Assembly: GCA_964408455.1 (NCBI GenBank)
Contig: CAYOZN010000022.1
Location: forward strand, 1 to 64,000
DNA from: CAYOZN01 sp964408455
GTDB lineage: Bacteria > Planctomycetota > Phycisphaerae > UBA1845 > UTPLA1
Reading direction: 5' to 3'
DNA: 64,000 nt
Part shown: positions 24,857-32,488 of the stretch, in pieces
Layout: every line of letters starts with the position of its first letter
Position numbering within the stretch: the first letter of the stretch is position 1
The notes under the pieces: generated by a model
Told to the model about the DNA's origin: nothing
The model's database searches: none
The model's input: only the letters and a program-made list of their open reading frames with translations
Translations under genes and position numbers: made by a program

Positions 24857-25879
24857 ATGCTTACGACATACGTCATCTTCATCGTCATCGTTGCGCTGGT
24901 TTTCGACTTCTGCAACGGCCTGAATGACGCGGCCAACTCGATCGCGACCATCGTCGGGACGCGCGTTCTGTCGCCGCGAATAGCAGTGCTCTGGGCGGCG
25001 TTCTTCAATTTTGCCGCGGCCTTTGCCTTCGGCACGCACGTGGCGAAGTCGATCGCAAAGGGCATGGTCGACCCGACTTTCATCGATCCGAATTTGATCT
25101 TCGCCACGCTGTTGGCAGCCATTTTCTGGACGTACCTGTGCACGCTGAAAGGCCTGCCCATCAGCGTCTCGCATGCCCTCCTGGGTTCACTGGCGGGAGC
25201 GGCGCTGGTGAAGGGCGGCACCGATGCCGTCCTGTGGTGGGGATATGGAAAGCTTGCCTTGTTCATCGTTCTCGCGCCGCTGATCGGTTTTGTCTCCGGC
25301 TGGCTGATCATGGTGCTGCAATTGTGGATCGTCCGAAACCGACGCCCCCACGCGGTGGACTCGGTCTACCGCGTGCTTCAGCTCGCGTCGGCGGCCGTCT
25401 ACAGCCTCAGCCACGGTCTGAACGATGCCCAGAAAACAATGGGCATCATTGTGGCACTGCTTGCCAGCGTCCCCTCGCTGTCGGCATATGCGTACCAGAG
25501 CGGCAGCAGCGAACCGGCATGGTGGATCATACTGACCTGCCATGCCGCCATTGCCCTGGGTACCTACTTCGGCGGCTGGAAGGTGGTGGAAACCCTCGGC
25601 CACCGCGTCACGAGGCTCGAGCCCATCGGCGGCTTTGCGGCCGAGACTGGCGGCGGCGCCACGATTATCGCCGTGTCGGCCGCGGGCATTCCGGTCAGCA
25701 CCACGCACACCATCACCGGAGCCATCTTTGGCGTCGGAATTACCCGACGATGGTCTGCCGTGCGATGGAACGTAGGCTCCGATATTCTCTCCGCCTGGGT
25801 GCTCACGTTGCCGGTGTCCGCCGCGGTGGCGGGCCTGGTTTACTGGGTCGTCAGCGCCATTGCCCGATCCATCGGCTGA
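24857..25879 (+). CDS. PiT-family phosphate permease (short form)
   Basis: A 340-residue inner-membrane transporter. The signature repeats are NGLNDAANSIATIVGTRVLSP (about 17-37, shortened here to its key NDAAN) and HGLNDAQKTMGIIV, with GLPISVSHAL and GIPVSTTHTITGA as partner motifs. Roughly ten membrane segments. This is the compact PiT form found in many bacteria. Paired with the DUF47 protein at 24221, it forms a second phosphate-uptake cassette directly after the first. It may differ in cation or affinity from the long form. Confidence 0.9.
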   Translation: MLTTYVIFIVIVALVFDFCNGLNDAANSIATIVGTRVLSPRIAVLWAAFFNFAAAFAFGTHVAKSIAKGMVDPTFIDPNLIFATLLAAIFWTYLCTLKGLPISVSHALLGSLAGAALVKGGTDAVLWWGYGKLALFIVLAPLIGFVSGWLIMVLQLWIVRNRRPHAVDSVYRVLQLASAAVYSLSHGLNDAQKTMGIIVALLASVPSLSAYAYQSGSSEPAWWIILTCHAAIALGTYFGGWKVVETLGHRVTRLEPIGGFAAETGGGATIIAVSAAGIPVSTTHTITGAIFGVGITRRWSAVRWNVGSDILSAWVLTLPVSAAVAGLVYWVVSAIARSIG

Positions 25880-25933
25880 TGGCCAGCGGCTTCGGTTTGG
25901 CCGCCGCGCCCGCAAGCGCTACAATCCGCCCGC

Positions 25934-26440
25934 ATGCCAACCGCGGCCATATTCACGATTTCCGACTCGCGCTCCCGGGGCGATTCCGAAGACCGGAGCG
26001 GGCCCGCGGCCGCGGCGGCCGTGCAGGCGCTGGGCTTTGACGTGGTGCATACCGGCATCGCGCCGGACGAGATCGAGGCCATTCGCAGACAGGTGCGTTC
26101 GCAACTGGCCAGCGTTCGCCTGATTGTCACCACCGGCGGGACGGGGATATCGCCGCGCGATGTTACGCCCGAAGCAATCGAACCGCTCTTCACGCGAACG
26201 CTACCGGGGTTCGGCGAGCTGATGCGCACGGCGACGTACGACAGCACACCGCTGTCGATCATCTCGCGCGGTGGCGCCGGGCTGGCCGGGCAAACGCTGG
26301 TCATCATGCTGCCCGGGAGCCCGCGTGGCGTGGTGCAGTGCCTGGAGCTTCTCGGACCGGCCATCAGACACATCTGCAAAATACTCGAGGGCGCTCCACC
26401 CAATTGCGAACAGGCGGCGGCCCCGCAGCCGCGGAAATAG
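25934..26440 (+). CDS. MoaB/MogA-family molybdopterin biosynthesis protein
   Basis: 168 residues, the MoCF-binding fold. The N-terminus is AIFTISDSRSRGDSEDRSG, the core signature is TTGGTGISPRDVTPEAI (about 63-79), then LPGFGELMR and the C-terminal MLPGSPRGVVQCLELL. MogA-like proteins adenylylate molybdopterin, while MoaB in some bacteria does the same or is of unclear role. The short length and the SDS.RG motif fit either. No other molybdenum cofactor gene lies in the window. It precedes the rhomboid gene by 31 bases and may share its transcript. Confidence 0.85.
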   Translation: MPTAAIFTISDSRSRGDSEDRSGPAAAAAVQALGFDVVHTGIAPDEIEAIRRQVRSQLASVRLIVTTGGTGISPRDVTPEAIEPLFTRTLPGFGELMRTATYDSTPLSIISRGGAGLAGQTLVIMLPGSPRGVVQCLELLGPAIRHICKILEGAPPNCEQAAAPQPRK

Positions 26441-26471
26441 TCAGGCGGTCCGCCCGGGCCTTCATCGCAAC

Positions 26472-27368
26472 ATGATCCCGATTCGCGACGACAATCCGAG
26501 CCACGCCACGCCGTACCTGACGATCGTGCTGATCGTGGTGAACGTCGCCGTCTTCCTTTTTGCGCCGTGGGGCGACGCCGAACGGAGCCTGTTCACCTGG
26601 AAGTATGGCTATGTGCCCGGCGAACTTCTGGCGGGCCGTGGTGAGACGCAGGACGAAATGATCGAGGCGCGGATTGCGGCTATCGAGGCGCTCCCGGCGA
26701 TCGATCGATTCGGCCGCACGCTCGTTCGGCCCGACGGCCGGCCGGCGAGAATCGGCGATCTGCCGCAGCCAATGCGGGAGCAGGCGGTACAGGCGCTTGC
26801 GCCGCGTATCCGTGCCGAGACCGATGCGGCGGCGGCGGTGCCGGCGTGGATAAATATCTTTAGCAGCATGTTTCTTCACGGGGGGTGGATGCACCTGATC
26901 GGCAACATGCTGTTCTTGTGGATATTCGGCGACAACGTGGAGGAGCGGCTCGGGCGCGGGTTATTTCTGCTGTTTTACCTGGGGACCGGGATCGTGGGAA
27001 ATCTGGCCCACACGATCGTCGACGCGGGGTTCATTCCCCTCGTCGGCGCAAGCGGAGCGATCAGCGGCATCATGGGTGGATACCTGGTGCTGTATCCGCA
27101 TGCCCGGCTCTACGCCATCCTGCCGATCGGCTGGTACCCCGTCACGTTCTACATGCCGGCCTACATATACATGGTGTTTTACCTGGTGACGCAGAATCTG
27201 TTTCCGGCCGTATTCGCGGGCGGCGCCGGCAACGTGGCGCACTGGGCGCACATCGGCGGCTTCGTATCCGGCATGGCGCTGATCACCATTCTTCCCAAGC
27301 GCATGGCCGTCAGGTCGCGCGTACCCCGCCCGCCCCGGGACGAAGACGACGCCGATTTCATCATCTGA
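26472..27368 (+). CDS. Rhomboid-family intramembrane serine protease
   Basis: 298 residues with about six or seven membrane segments. The catalytic dyad is visible: Ser194 in GASGAISGIMGG and His260 in AHWAHIGGFVSG. The oxyanion-associated HGGWMHLIGNMLFLWIFGDN segment lies near 134-156. A soluble loop of about 90 residues separates the first membrane helix from the rest, as in the larger bacterial rhomboids. The tail is cytoplasmic and acidic (RDEDDADFII). It should cleave membrane proteins within the bilayer; its substrates are unknown. The ATG at 26472 was chosen because upstream codons overlap the MoaB gene and are not hydrophobic. Confidence 0.9.
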   Translation: MIPIRDDNPSHATPYLTIVLIVVNVAVFLFAPWGDAERSLFTWKYGYVPGELLAGRGETQDEMIEARIAAIEALPAIDRFGRTLVRPDGRPARIGDLPQPMREQAVQALAPRIRAETDAAAAVPAWINIFSSMFLHGGWMHLIGNMLFLWIFGDNVEERLGRGLFLLFYLGTGIVGNLAHTIVDAGFIPLVGASGAISGIMGGYLVLYPHARLYAILPIGWYPVTFYMPAYIYMVFYLVTQNLFPAVFAGGAGNVAHWAHIGGFVSGMALITILPKRMAVRSRVPRPPRDEDDADFII

Positions 27369-27408
27369 GGCTTTTCAGCACGAGCGCGGGAGCCAACGTC
27401 GGCGGCAA

Positions 27409-27534
27409 TCAGAAGAACGTCGCCCCGATGATCGCCAGGATCGACTGGATGCAGCCGACCTGGAGGCAGGTTCCGCAGGTCAGCCCCGCCAGCATCGCCC
27501 ACTTCTTTCCACGAACTCGAAACAGCGTGTGCAT
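27409..27534 (-). CDS. Very small membrane protein (41 residues)
   Basis: A tiny gene with a proper start (GGAG about ten bases before the ATG at 27534). The product, MHTLFRVRGKKWAMLAGLTC followed by GTCLQVGCIQSILAIIGATFF, has a basic N-terminus, a cysteine-spaced hydrophobic segment and a hydrophobic end. It looks like a single-pass envelope peptide or a minimal exported protein. I do not recognise a named family. It is convergent with the rhomboid gene, separated by 40 bases. Confidence 0.5.
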   Translation of the reverse strand: MHTLFRVRGKKWAMLAGLTCGTCLQVGCIQSILAIIGATFF

Positions 27535-27939
27535 GAGGAATTCTCCACAATCTATCGCGCGCAGGCCGTGCAGCCGACTAAGGCCGCAGATCCGCGCGGA
27601 GGATAACGGAACTGGCAGGAGGAACACAGGTCGCGAACGCCGGGTCGCGCCGGACCCATGGGCGCATTTCCAAACTCCGATGCCGGGTTATCGGCGGAAA
27701 GCGGCTGGTCGTCGATGAACTCGTTGCGGGCGTGATGTTGACCGAAAATCACGTGAGGCTGGTGCCTGGCGCAAGCCGGTTCGCGGACCTGGCGCAAGCC
27801 CCAATCGGGCCGGTTCAGAGGCGTTGCTACGGGCCACGTGCCCGAACGTATCTTTAATCTCGGAAGACCATTGCGCCGATTCCAGACGAACAGACCGCAC
27901 GCGCAGCGTGCGGCTCCATGCATTGGACATGCTGCGCCC
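27535..27939. other. Intergenic stretch, no confident gene
   Basis: A minus-strand frame ending at 27552 encodes two CxxC pairs (DLCSSCQFRY ... VGCTACAR), but its start and coding character are poor. No promoter or terminator was recognised with confidence. Confidence 0.4.
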
Positions 27940-28251
27940 ATGAGAAGGCACGCCCGCATCATCCCACGGCCCCCGCTGAATGCGCCGCGCAAAGCGCGGA
28001 AGCCTCAGCGCCGGTACCAGTTCATCGGGGCGAAGCGGATCTTCGTCGGCCTGGTGCAAAGCGTTTTGCTGGGGGCGTTTACGGTCTGGGCGATTCGCCG
28101 CTACGCCGGTCCGGTGCCGGGAAATCTGGTGCCGCTGGCGGCGGCGCTGGTGACATTTTGCAGCATGAGCGTCGCCCTGCGCAGCGCAGCCCGGGAGGCG
28201 TACGAAGCCGGAGAGGTGTCGCAGCGTGCCCGGGCGGGGTCTCCACCCTGA
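27940..28251 (+). CDS. Small hypothetical membrane protein
   Basis: 103 residues from the ATG at 27940. The N-terminus is strongly basic (MRRHARIIPRPPLNAPRKAR). Two hydrophobic segments follow, FVGLVQSVLLGAFTVWAI (about 50-67) and LVPLAAALVTFCSMSVAL (about 76-93). The Arg/Lys-rich start suggests an inside orientation. The family is unknown. An upstream extension to 27838 is open but lacks a ribosome site. It lies 55 bases before another very small membrane protein gene. Confidence 0.5.
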   Translation: MRRHARIIPRPPLNAPRKARKPQRRYQFIGAKRIFVGLVQSVLLGAFTVWAIRRYAGPVPGNLVPLAAALVTFCSMSVALRSAAREAYEAGEVSQRARAGSPP

Positions 28252-28306
28252 CCCAACCAATCGGCGGTTCTGCGGTAAACGTACGCGTTCTCGGGGGAAG
28301 GGAAGC

Positions 28307-28441
28307 ATGATCATCGCGCTTTACGAGTTGCTGGATCTGGTCGGTTTCATTTTTTCCAACACGATCAATGCAGTTTTCGAGTTCGTGTTGGGGCCGCTGC
28401 TGGCGTTCGTCCTCGAGCAGCTTGGCGGATCACCGGCCTAG
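28307..28441 (+). CDS. Very small membrane protein (44 residues)
   Basis: A short gene with a good ribosome-binding site (GGGGGAAGGGA just before the ATG at 28307). The peptide reads MIIALYELLDLVGFIFSNTI then NAVFEFVLGPLLAFVLEQLG and GSPA: one or two amphipathic to hydrophobic helices with conserved-looking Asn and Glu. No named family is recognised. Together with the small genes at 27409 and 27940, it makes a cluster of tiny membrane peptides. Confidence 0.5.
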   Translation: MIIALYELLDLVGFIFSNTINAVFEFVLGPLLAFVLEQLGGSPA

Positions 28442-28599
28442 GGGCCCGATCGACGCGCAAATTTCACGCTTATCAAATCGCAATAATTTCGCTTTTACGT
28501 TTTCGTATTTCCTAAGTAAATCGCAGCGCGCGTCCGCCCGAACTTTTTGGCAGGTGGCCGGTGCTCGACCAGCCGGCATATCATTGTTGAGGTTCCACC

Positions 28600-28956
28600 A
28601 TGCTGGACTTTCGGGCAGCCAATGATCGGGCAGTGCGGTACGCCATCAAGACCGGCGAGTTGCCGAACCTGCACATCATACAGGCGCTGCAACGACAGGA
28701 GGGCTATGAACCGTGCTTCGGCCGCGCGGTGGGCCAATGCTCGCAGACGCAGTGCCGTTGGCACGAGGCCTGCATGGCGCTGGCGGAATTTCAACCTCCG
28801 TCTCGGCTGCACGGGCCGGATCAGCAGCCGCGGCAAAAGGCTCCGCGCGTACTGCAAACCGCGTCGATGCGCCTCGAACTCTACGGACCCGCTGTGATGC
28901 TGGGCATTCCGCCGGCAGCAAAGAAGGCAGAATGTGCCGCCGCAGCTGCGGAATGA
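28600..28956 (+). CDS. Hypothetical cysteine-motif protein
   Basis: 118 residues, preceded by a modest purine-rich ribosome site. The N-half carries a four-cysteine arrangement (CFGRAVGQCSQTQCRWHEAC, spacing C-x7-C-x4-C-x5-C) that could hold a zinc ion or Fe-S cluster, preceded by AIKTGELPNLHIIQALQRQEGY. The C-half is Ala/Pro rich and probably disordered. No signal peptide. I recognise no family. It is convergent with the methyltransferase gene, 81 bases away. Confidence 0.55.
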   Translation: MLDFRAANDRAVRYAIKTGELPNLHIIQALQRQEGYEPCFGRAVGQCSQTQCRWHEACMALAEFQPPSRLHGPDQQPRQKAPRVLQTASMRLELYGPAVMLGIPPAAKKAECAAAAAE

Positions 28957-29037
28957 TCCTCACGTGGCCCGGTCGTGACCGCCGGGTGAGCCCCCCCTCT
29001 TTCATCGTCCTGATGCGCTGCGACCCGCAGAAGTGAC

Positions 29038-30012
29038 TCACGAACCCGTCTTTGCCGCACGAATCTGCGCCCTCAGCTCCGGATTGCCGAGCTGGCCACA
29101 AGCGCCCATCGCGATTCGGCCCTTGGTGTTTCGCCTGAACGTAAGCTGCCCCCGGCTCATCAACTCTTGCTGGAACGCGACGACGCGGTCTTCCGGCGGC
29201 GTGCGAAAATCGACATTATCTACTGGATTCCAGGGGATCAGGTTGACGCAGGTGCGCAGACCCTTCAGGTAATCGGCGAGTTGACGGGCGTGATCGAGAC
29301 CGTCATTCAGACCCTCGATGAGCACGTACTCGATCAGGACGTGACCGCCGGCACGGACCGGGTATGCCGCGATCGCGTCGCGCAGCGTCGACATGGGCTC
29401 GATGCGATTGATGGGCATGATCTGCGAGCGAATCTCGTCATTCGGCGCGTTGAGCGAGACGGCAAGCCCAAGCCGCCGCCAGCCAAGCCGCGCCAACTGG
29501 TGAATGCCCGCGGTGCGACCGACCGTGGAGACAGTGATTCGCCGCCGTGCAATCGGGTGGAGGCGGTCGCCATGGAGCAGTTCGATCGCCGCGATGACGT
29601 TCTCGACATTGTCCAGCGGTTCGCCCATCCCCATGAAAACCACGTTGCGAATATCGGCGCCGAGGCTGTCGCGCGCGGCTCGGGCCTGGGCCACGATCTC
29701 GTCGGCAGTGAGGTTTCGAACGAGGCCCATCTGCGCCGTCTGGCAGAAGGTGCAGCCGCGTTTGCATCCGATCTGGCTGCTGACGCACAGTGTGCGCCAG
29801 GTGCTGGTGTGCTCTGCGCCCATGGGGATGATGACGGACTCGGTTTCATAGCCGTCTTCGGTGCGCAGGCAGAACTTGACGGTGTTCCCGTCGCGCAGGA
29901 TGCGCGTAACGGGCAGACCACTCGTCGAGCCGGACGGAAGAATTGTCAATGGCTGTGCTGCCATGGGGAGCGCCGTTTTCGCCCATCCACAGGAAACGAT
30001 ATGTCTGAGCAT
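29038..30012 (-). CDS. RlmN/Cfr-type radical SAM rRNA methyltransferase (short form)
   Basis: A 324-residue radical-SAM enzyme. The cluster motif CKRGCTFC follows LCVSSQIG, so both the cluster cysteines and the upstream catalytic cysteine seven residues before (LCVSSQIGC) are in place. The second catalytic cysteine is in GACGQLGN near the end. MGMGEPLDNVENV is the family GGE-like motif. RlmN methylates C2 of adenine 2503 in 23S rRNA and A37 of some tRNAs; Cfr acts on C8. The protein is shorter than the usual RlmN because the N-terminal helical domain is largely missing, so target specificity is uncertain. An alternative start is the Met at 29964. Confidence 0.85.
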   Translation of the reverse strand: MLRHIVSCGWAKTALPMAAQPLTILPSGSTSGLPVTRILRDGNTVKFCLRTEDGYETESVIIPMGAEHTSTWRTLCVSSQIGCKRGCTFCQTAQMGLVRNLTADEIVAQARAARDSLGADIRNVVFMGMGEPLDNVENVIAAIELLHGDRLHPIARRRITVSTVGRTAGIHQLARLGWRRLGLAVSLNAPNDEIRSQIMPINRIEPMSTLRDAIAAYPVRAGGHVLIEYVLIEGLNDGLDHARQLADYLKGLRTCVNLIPWNPVDNVDFRTPPEDRVVAFQQELMSRGQLTFRRNTKGRIAMGACGQLGNPELRAQIRAAKTGS

Positions 30013-30219
30013 ATCACGTTTCCGGGCGTAAAACGAGTTACCGGTGCCATGGGCTTAAGCCGACGAGCATTTCCTGCTGCGAACAGTGCGTGGGCAACGA
30101 TCGCGACAATCGCGATGCGCTGTCCAGTTTGCGTTATCACGGCCGCGCGCCGGGCTGCCTTCGGTTGAAGGCCAGGGACCGCAAGACTCGCGGGGTGCAC
30201 CGCGCAAGCTGCCGAAACC

Positions 30220-30248
30220 TTGACGCAAGTCGGGCCGGGTGCTACAAA
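30220..30248 (+). promoter_or_regulatory. Sigma70 promoter of tRNA-Cys
   Basis: TTGACG (30220-30225) and TACAAA (30243-30248) are spaced by 17 bases, just upstream of the tRNA gene. Confidence 0.65.
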
Positions 30249-30254
30249 CAACGG

Positions 30255-30282
30255 GCCTGCCGAGAGCCTTCGGCGGGCTTTT
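30255..30282 (+). terminator. Hairpin plus short T-run in the tRNA-Cys leader
   Basis: GCCTGCCGA pairs with TCGGCGGGC (nine pairs, one of them G-T) around a six-base loop, followed by TTTT. It lies between the promoter and the tRNA 5' end, so it could be a terminator of upstream transcription, an attenuator, or a processing signal. Confidence 0.45.
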
Positions 30283-30283
30283 C

Positions 30284-30357
30284 GGCCGCGTGCCCGAGTG
30301 GACTAAGGGGGCGGATTGCAAATCCGTTTGTCGCCGGTTCGAATCCGGCCGCGGCCT
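30284..30357 (+). tRNA. tRNA-Cys (anticodon GCA)
   Basis: The acceptor stem GGCCGCG pairs with CGCGGCC at the 3' end, with T as discriminator. The anticodon arm GGATT-GCA-AATCC reads GCA. The T arm GCCGG-TTCGAAT-CCGGC is perfect. CCA is not encoded. Confidence 0.97.
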
Positions 30358-30485
30358 GTTGTTTGCGTCATTCCGTCGGCATTCGCCGATGTTGGCAGAC
30401 TCTCACCAGACAGGGAATTACGCGCCGCCGCCGCTGCCCCAGCGCGAGGAGCCGCCCCTGTTTCGGCTCCCCCCAATTAGTTACA

Positions 30486-32411
30486 TCACGTCGCGACGGC
30501 GCTTCCCGCCAGTTGTCGCGGATAACCCAGTTGCCTCAGCGACGCTGCTATCTCATCCAGCGTCATGGGATCGTCGATGGTCGCGGGCAATCGATAGTCG
30601 CTTCCGTCGGCGATCGATTTCATCGTGCCCCGAAGAATCTTGCCCGAGCGGGTCTTCGGCAGACGGTGAACCACGGCGGCCGTGCGGAAGCATGCGATCG
30701 GGCCGATGCGCTCGCGAACCATGCGAACCAGTTCGGCGGCGATCGCTTGGTCATCGCTGCTGATGCCTGCCTTGAGTACCACGAGCCCGACGGGCACTTC
30801 GCCCTTCAGCTCGTCGCGCACGCCGATCACGGCACACTCCGCCACGGCAGCATGCGACGACAGCACCTCCTCTATTCCGCCGGTGGACAGTCGGTGTCCT
30901 GCGACGTTGATGATGTCATCGATCCGGCTCATGACGTAGAGATAGTCATCTTCGTCGCGGTATCCCGCGTCGCCGGTCACGAAGAAGCCGGGAAAGCGAT
31001 CGAGGTACGACGATTGATATCCAGCGTCGTTGTTCCACAGTGTCGGCAGGCACCCCGGCGGCAGCGGCAGCTTCAGCAGTATGTTGCCCGTTTCGTTGGC
31101 CGCGACTTCGCGACCGCGGGAATCAACGATGCACACGTCATAGCCGGGCACCGGCATGGTTGGGGAGCCCGGCCTGATCGGCAGCTTGCCCAGGCCCACG
31201 CAATTGGCGGCAATGGCCCAGCCGGTTTCGGTCTGCCACCAATGATCGATCACCGGTACTCCCAGCATGGTCTGTGACCAGTTCAACGTATCGGGATCGC
31301 ATCGTTCTCCAGCAAGGAACAAGGCTCGCAGGCTCGATCGATCGTATTTCCGCATCAGTTTGCCTTCGGCATCCTCTCGCTTGATGGCGCGTATCGCCGT
31401 GGGCGCGGCGAAGAGTACGTTCACGCGATGATCCTGCACCACGCGCCAGAACGCACCCGCGTCTGGCGTACCGACTGGTCTGCCTTCGTAAAGGACCGTC
31501 GTGCAGCCCTTCAGCAGCGGGCCGTACACGATGTAAGAGTGCCCCACGACCCAGCCGATGTCGGACGCGGCCCAATACACATCCCCGGCCTGAACGCCGT
31601 ATACAGCATCCATGCTCCACTTGAGCGCGACCGCATGGCCGCCGTTGTCGCGGACCACTCCCTTGGGCACGCCGGTCGTGCCCGAGGTGTAGAGGATATA
31701 GAGCGGGTCGGTGGCAGCCACCGGCTCGCAATCCACCGCCGGCGCGCCGGCCAGCGCATCATGCCAGTCAATGTCGCGCCCGGCGGTCAATCGCGCTCGC
31801 GCCTGAGGCCGTTGCAGAATAATGCACGTCTGCGGCTTGACCGTGGCTATCTCCAGCGCCTGGTCGAGCAGCGGCTTGTATTCCACCACGCGGGTCGGCT
31901 CGATCCCGCACGAGGCGGACACGACAACCCTGGGTCTCGCGTCATTGATTCGAATGGCCAACTCATGGGCGGCGAAGCCACCGAACACGACTGAGTGGAT
32001 GGCACCGATCCGCGCGCACGCCAGCATGGCCACCACGGCCTCGGGCACCATCGGCATGTAGAGAAGAACACGATCGCCCTTCTTGACGCCCAGGCGCCGC
32101 AACGCCCCGGCAAAGCGGGCGACTTCATCTCGAAGCTCGGCGTACGTCAGCCTGCGAACCGCCCCTGTTACCGGGCTGTCATAAATCAGCGCCGTTTGTT
32201 GAGCGCGGCCGGTCTGGACGTGCAGATCAAGCGCGTTGTAACAGGTATTCATGATGCCGCCGGTAAACCAGCGATAGAACGGCCTGGTGCCGTCGTCGAG
32301 GACGCGATCCCATTTTCGATACCATGAAATGTCTTCCGCCGCCTTCGCCCAGAATGCCTGCGGCTCGGCGATGCTCTTGCGATGCGCCGTAATCTGGTCA
32401 TTGAATTCCAT
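30486..32411 (-). CDS. AMP-forming acyl-CoA synthetase (acetyl/propionyl-CoA synthetase type)
   Basis: 641 residues from the ATG at 32411. The N-terminal cap is SISWYRKWD-like (ISWYRKWDRVLDDGTRPFYRW). The P-loop-like motif is YTSGTTGVPKGVV, the aryl/acyl pocket region is WWQTETGWAI, and the hinge is MSRIDDIINVAGHRLS. The catalytic lysine is in PKTRSGKILRG (Lys591). This is the ACS/PrpE branch, not the smaller benzoate or phenylacetate ligases. It makes acyl-CoA from a short acid, ATP and CoA with AMP release. It is the last gene of the six-gene oxidoreductase operon, 77 bases after the fused IorB-synthetase gene, and could activate the acid produced or needed by that pathway. Confidence 0.88.
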   Translation of the reverse strand: MEFNDQITAHRKSIAEPQAFWAKAAEDISWYRKWDRVLDDGTRPFYRWFTGGIMNTCYNALDLHVQTGRAQQTALIYDSPVTGAVRRLTYAELRDEVARFAGALRRLGVKKGDRVLLYMPMVPEAVVAMLACARIGAIHSVVFGGFAAHELAIRINDARPRVVVSASCGIEPTRVVEYKPLLDQALEIATVKPQTCIILQRPQARARLTAGRDIDWHDALAGAPAVDCEPVAATDPLYILYTSGTTGVPKGVVRDNGGHAVALKWSMDAVYGVQAGDVYWAASDIGWVVGHSYIVYGPLLKGCTTVLYEGRPVGTPDAGAFWRVVQDHRVNVLFAAPTAIRAIKREDAEGKLMRKYDRSSLRALFLAGERCDPDTLNWSQTMLGVPVIDHWWQTETGWAIAANCVGLGKLPIRPGSPTMPVPGYDVCIVDSRGREVAANETGNILLKLPLPPGCLPTLWNNDAGYQSSYLDRFPGFFVTGDAGYRDEDDYLYVMSRIDDIINVAGHRLSTGGIEEVLSSHAAVAECAVIGVRDELKGEVPVGLVVLKAGISSDDQAIAAELVRMVRERIGPIACFRTAAVVHRLPKTRSGKILRGTMKSIADGSDYRLPATIDDPMTLDEIAASLRQLGYPRQLAGSAVAT

Positions 32412-32488
32412 GTGCAGGCTCCCAAATTGCTCGCCCGGCGCCGTCCCTGCGGCGGAGTAAAAATCCGGTAACCGGCTCTCGTGTGCAC

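Noticed and set aside
27552..27992. Minus-strand frame with two CxxC pairs near its end
   Set aside because: The cysteine pattern is suggestive, but most of the frame reads as antisense debris and no start could be supported.
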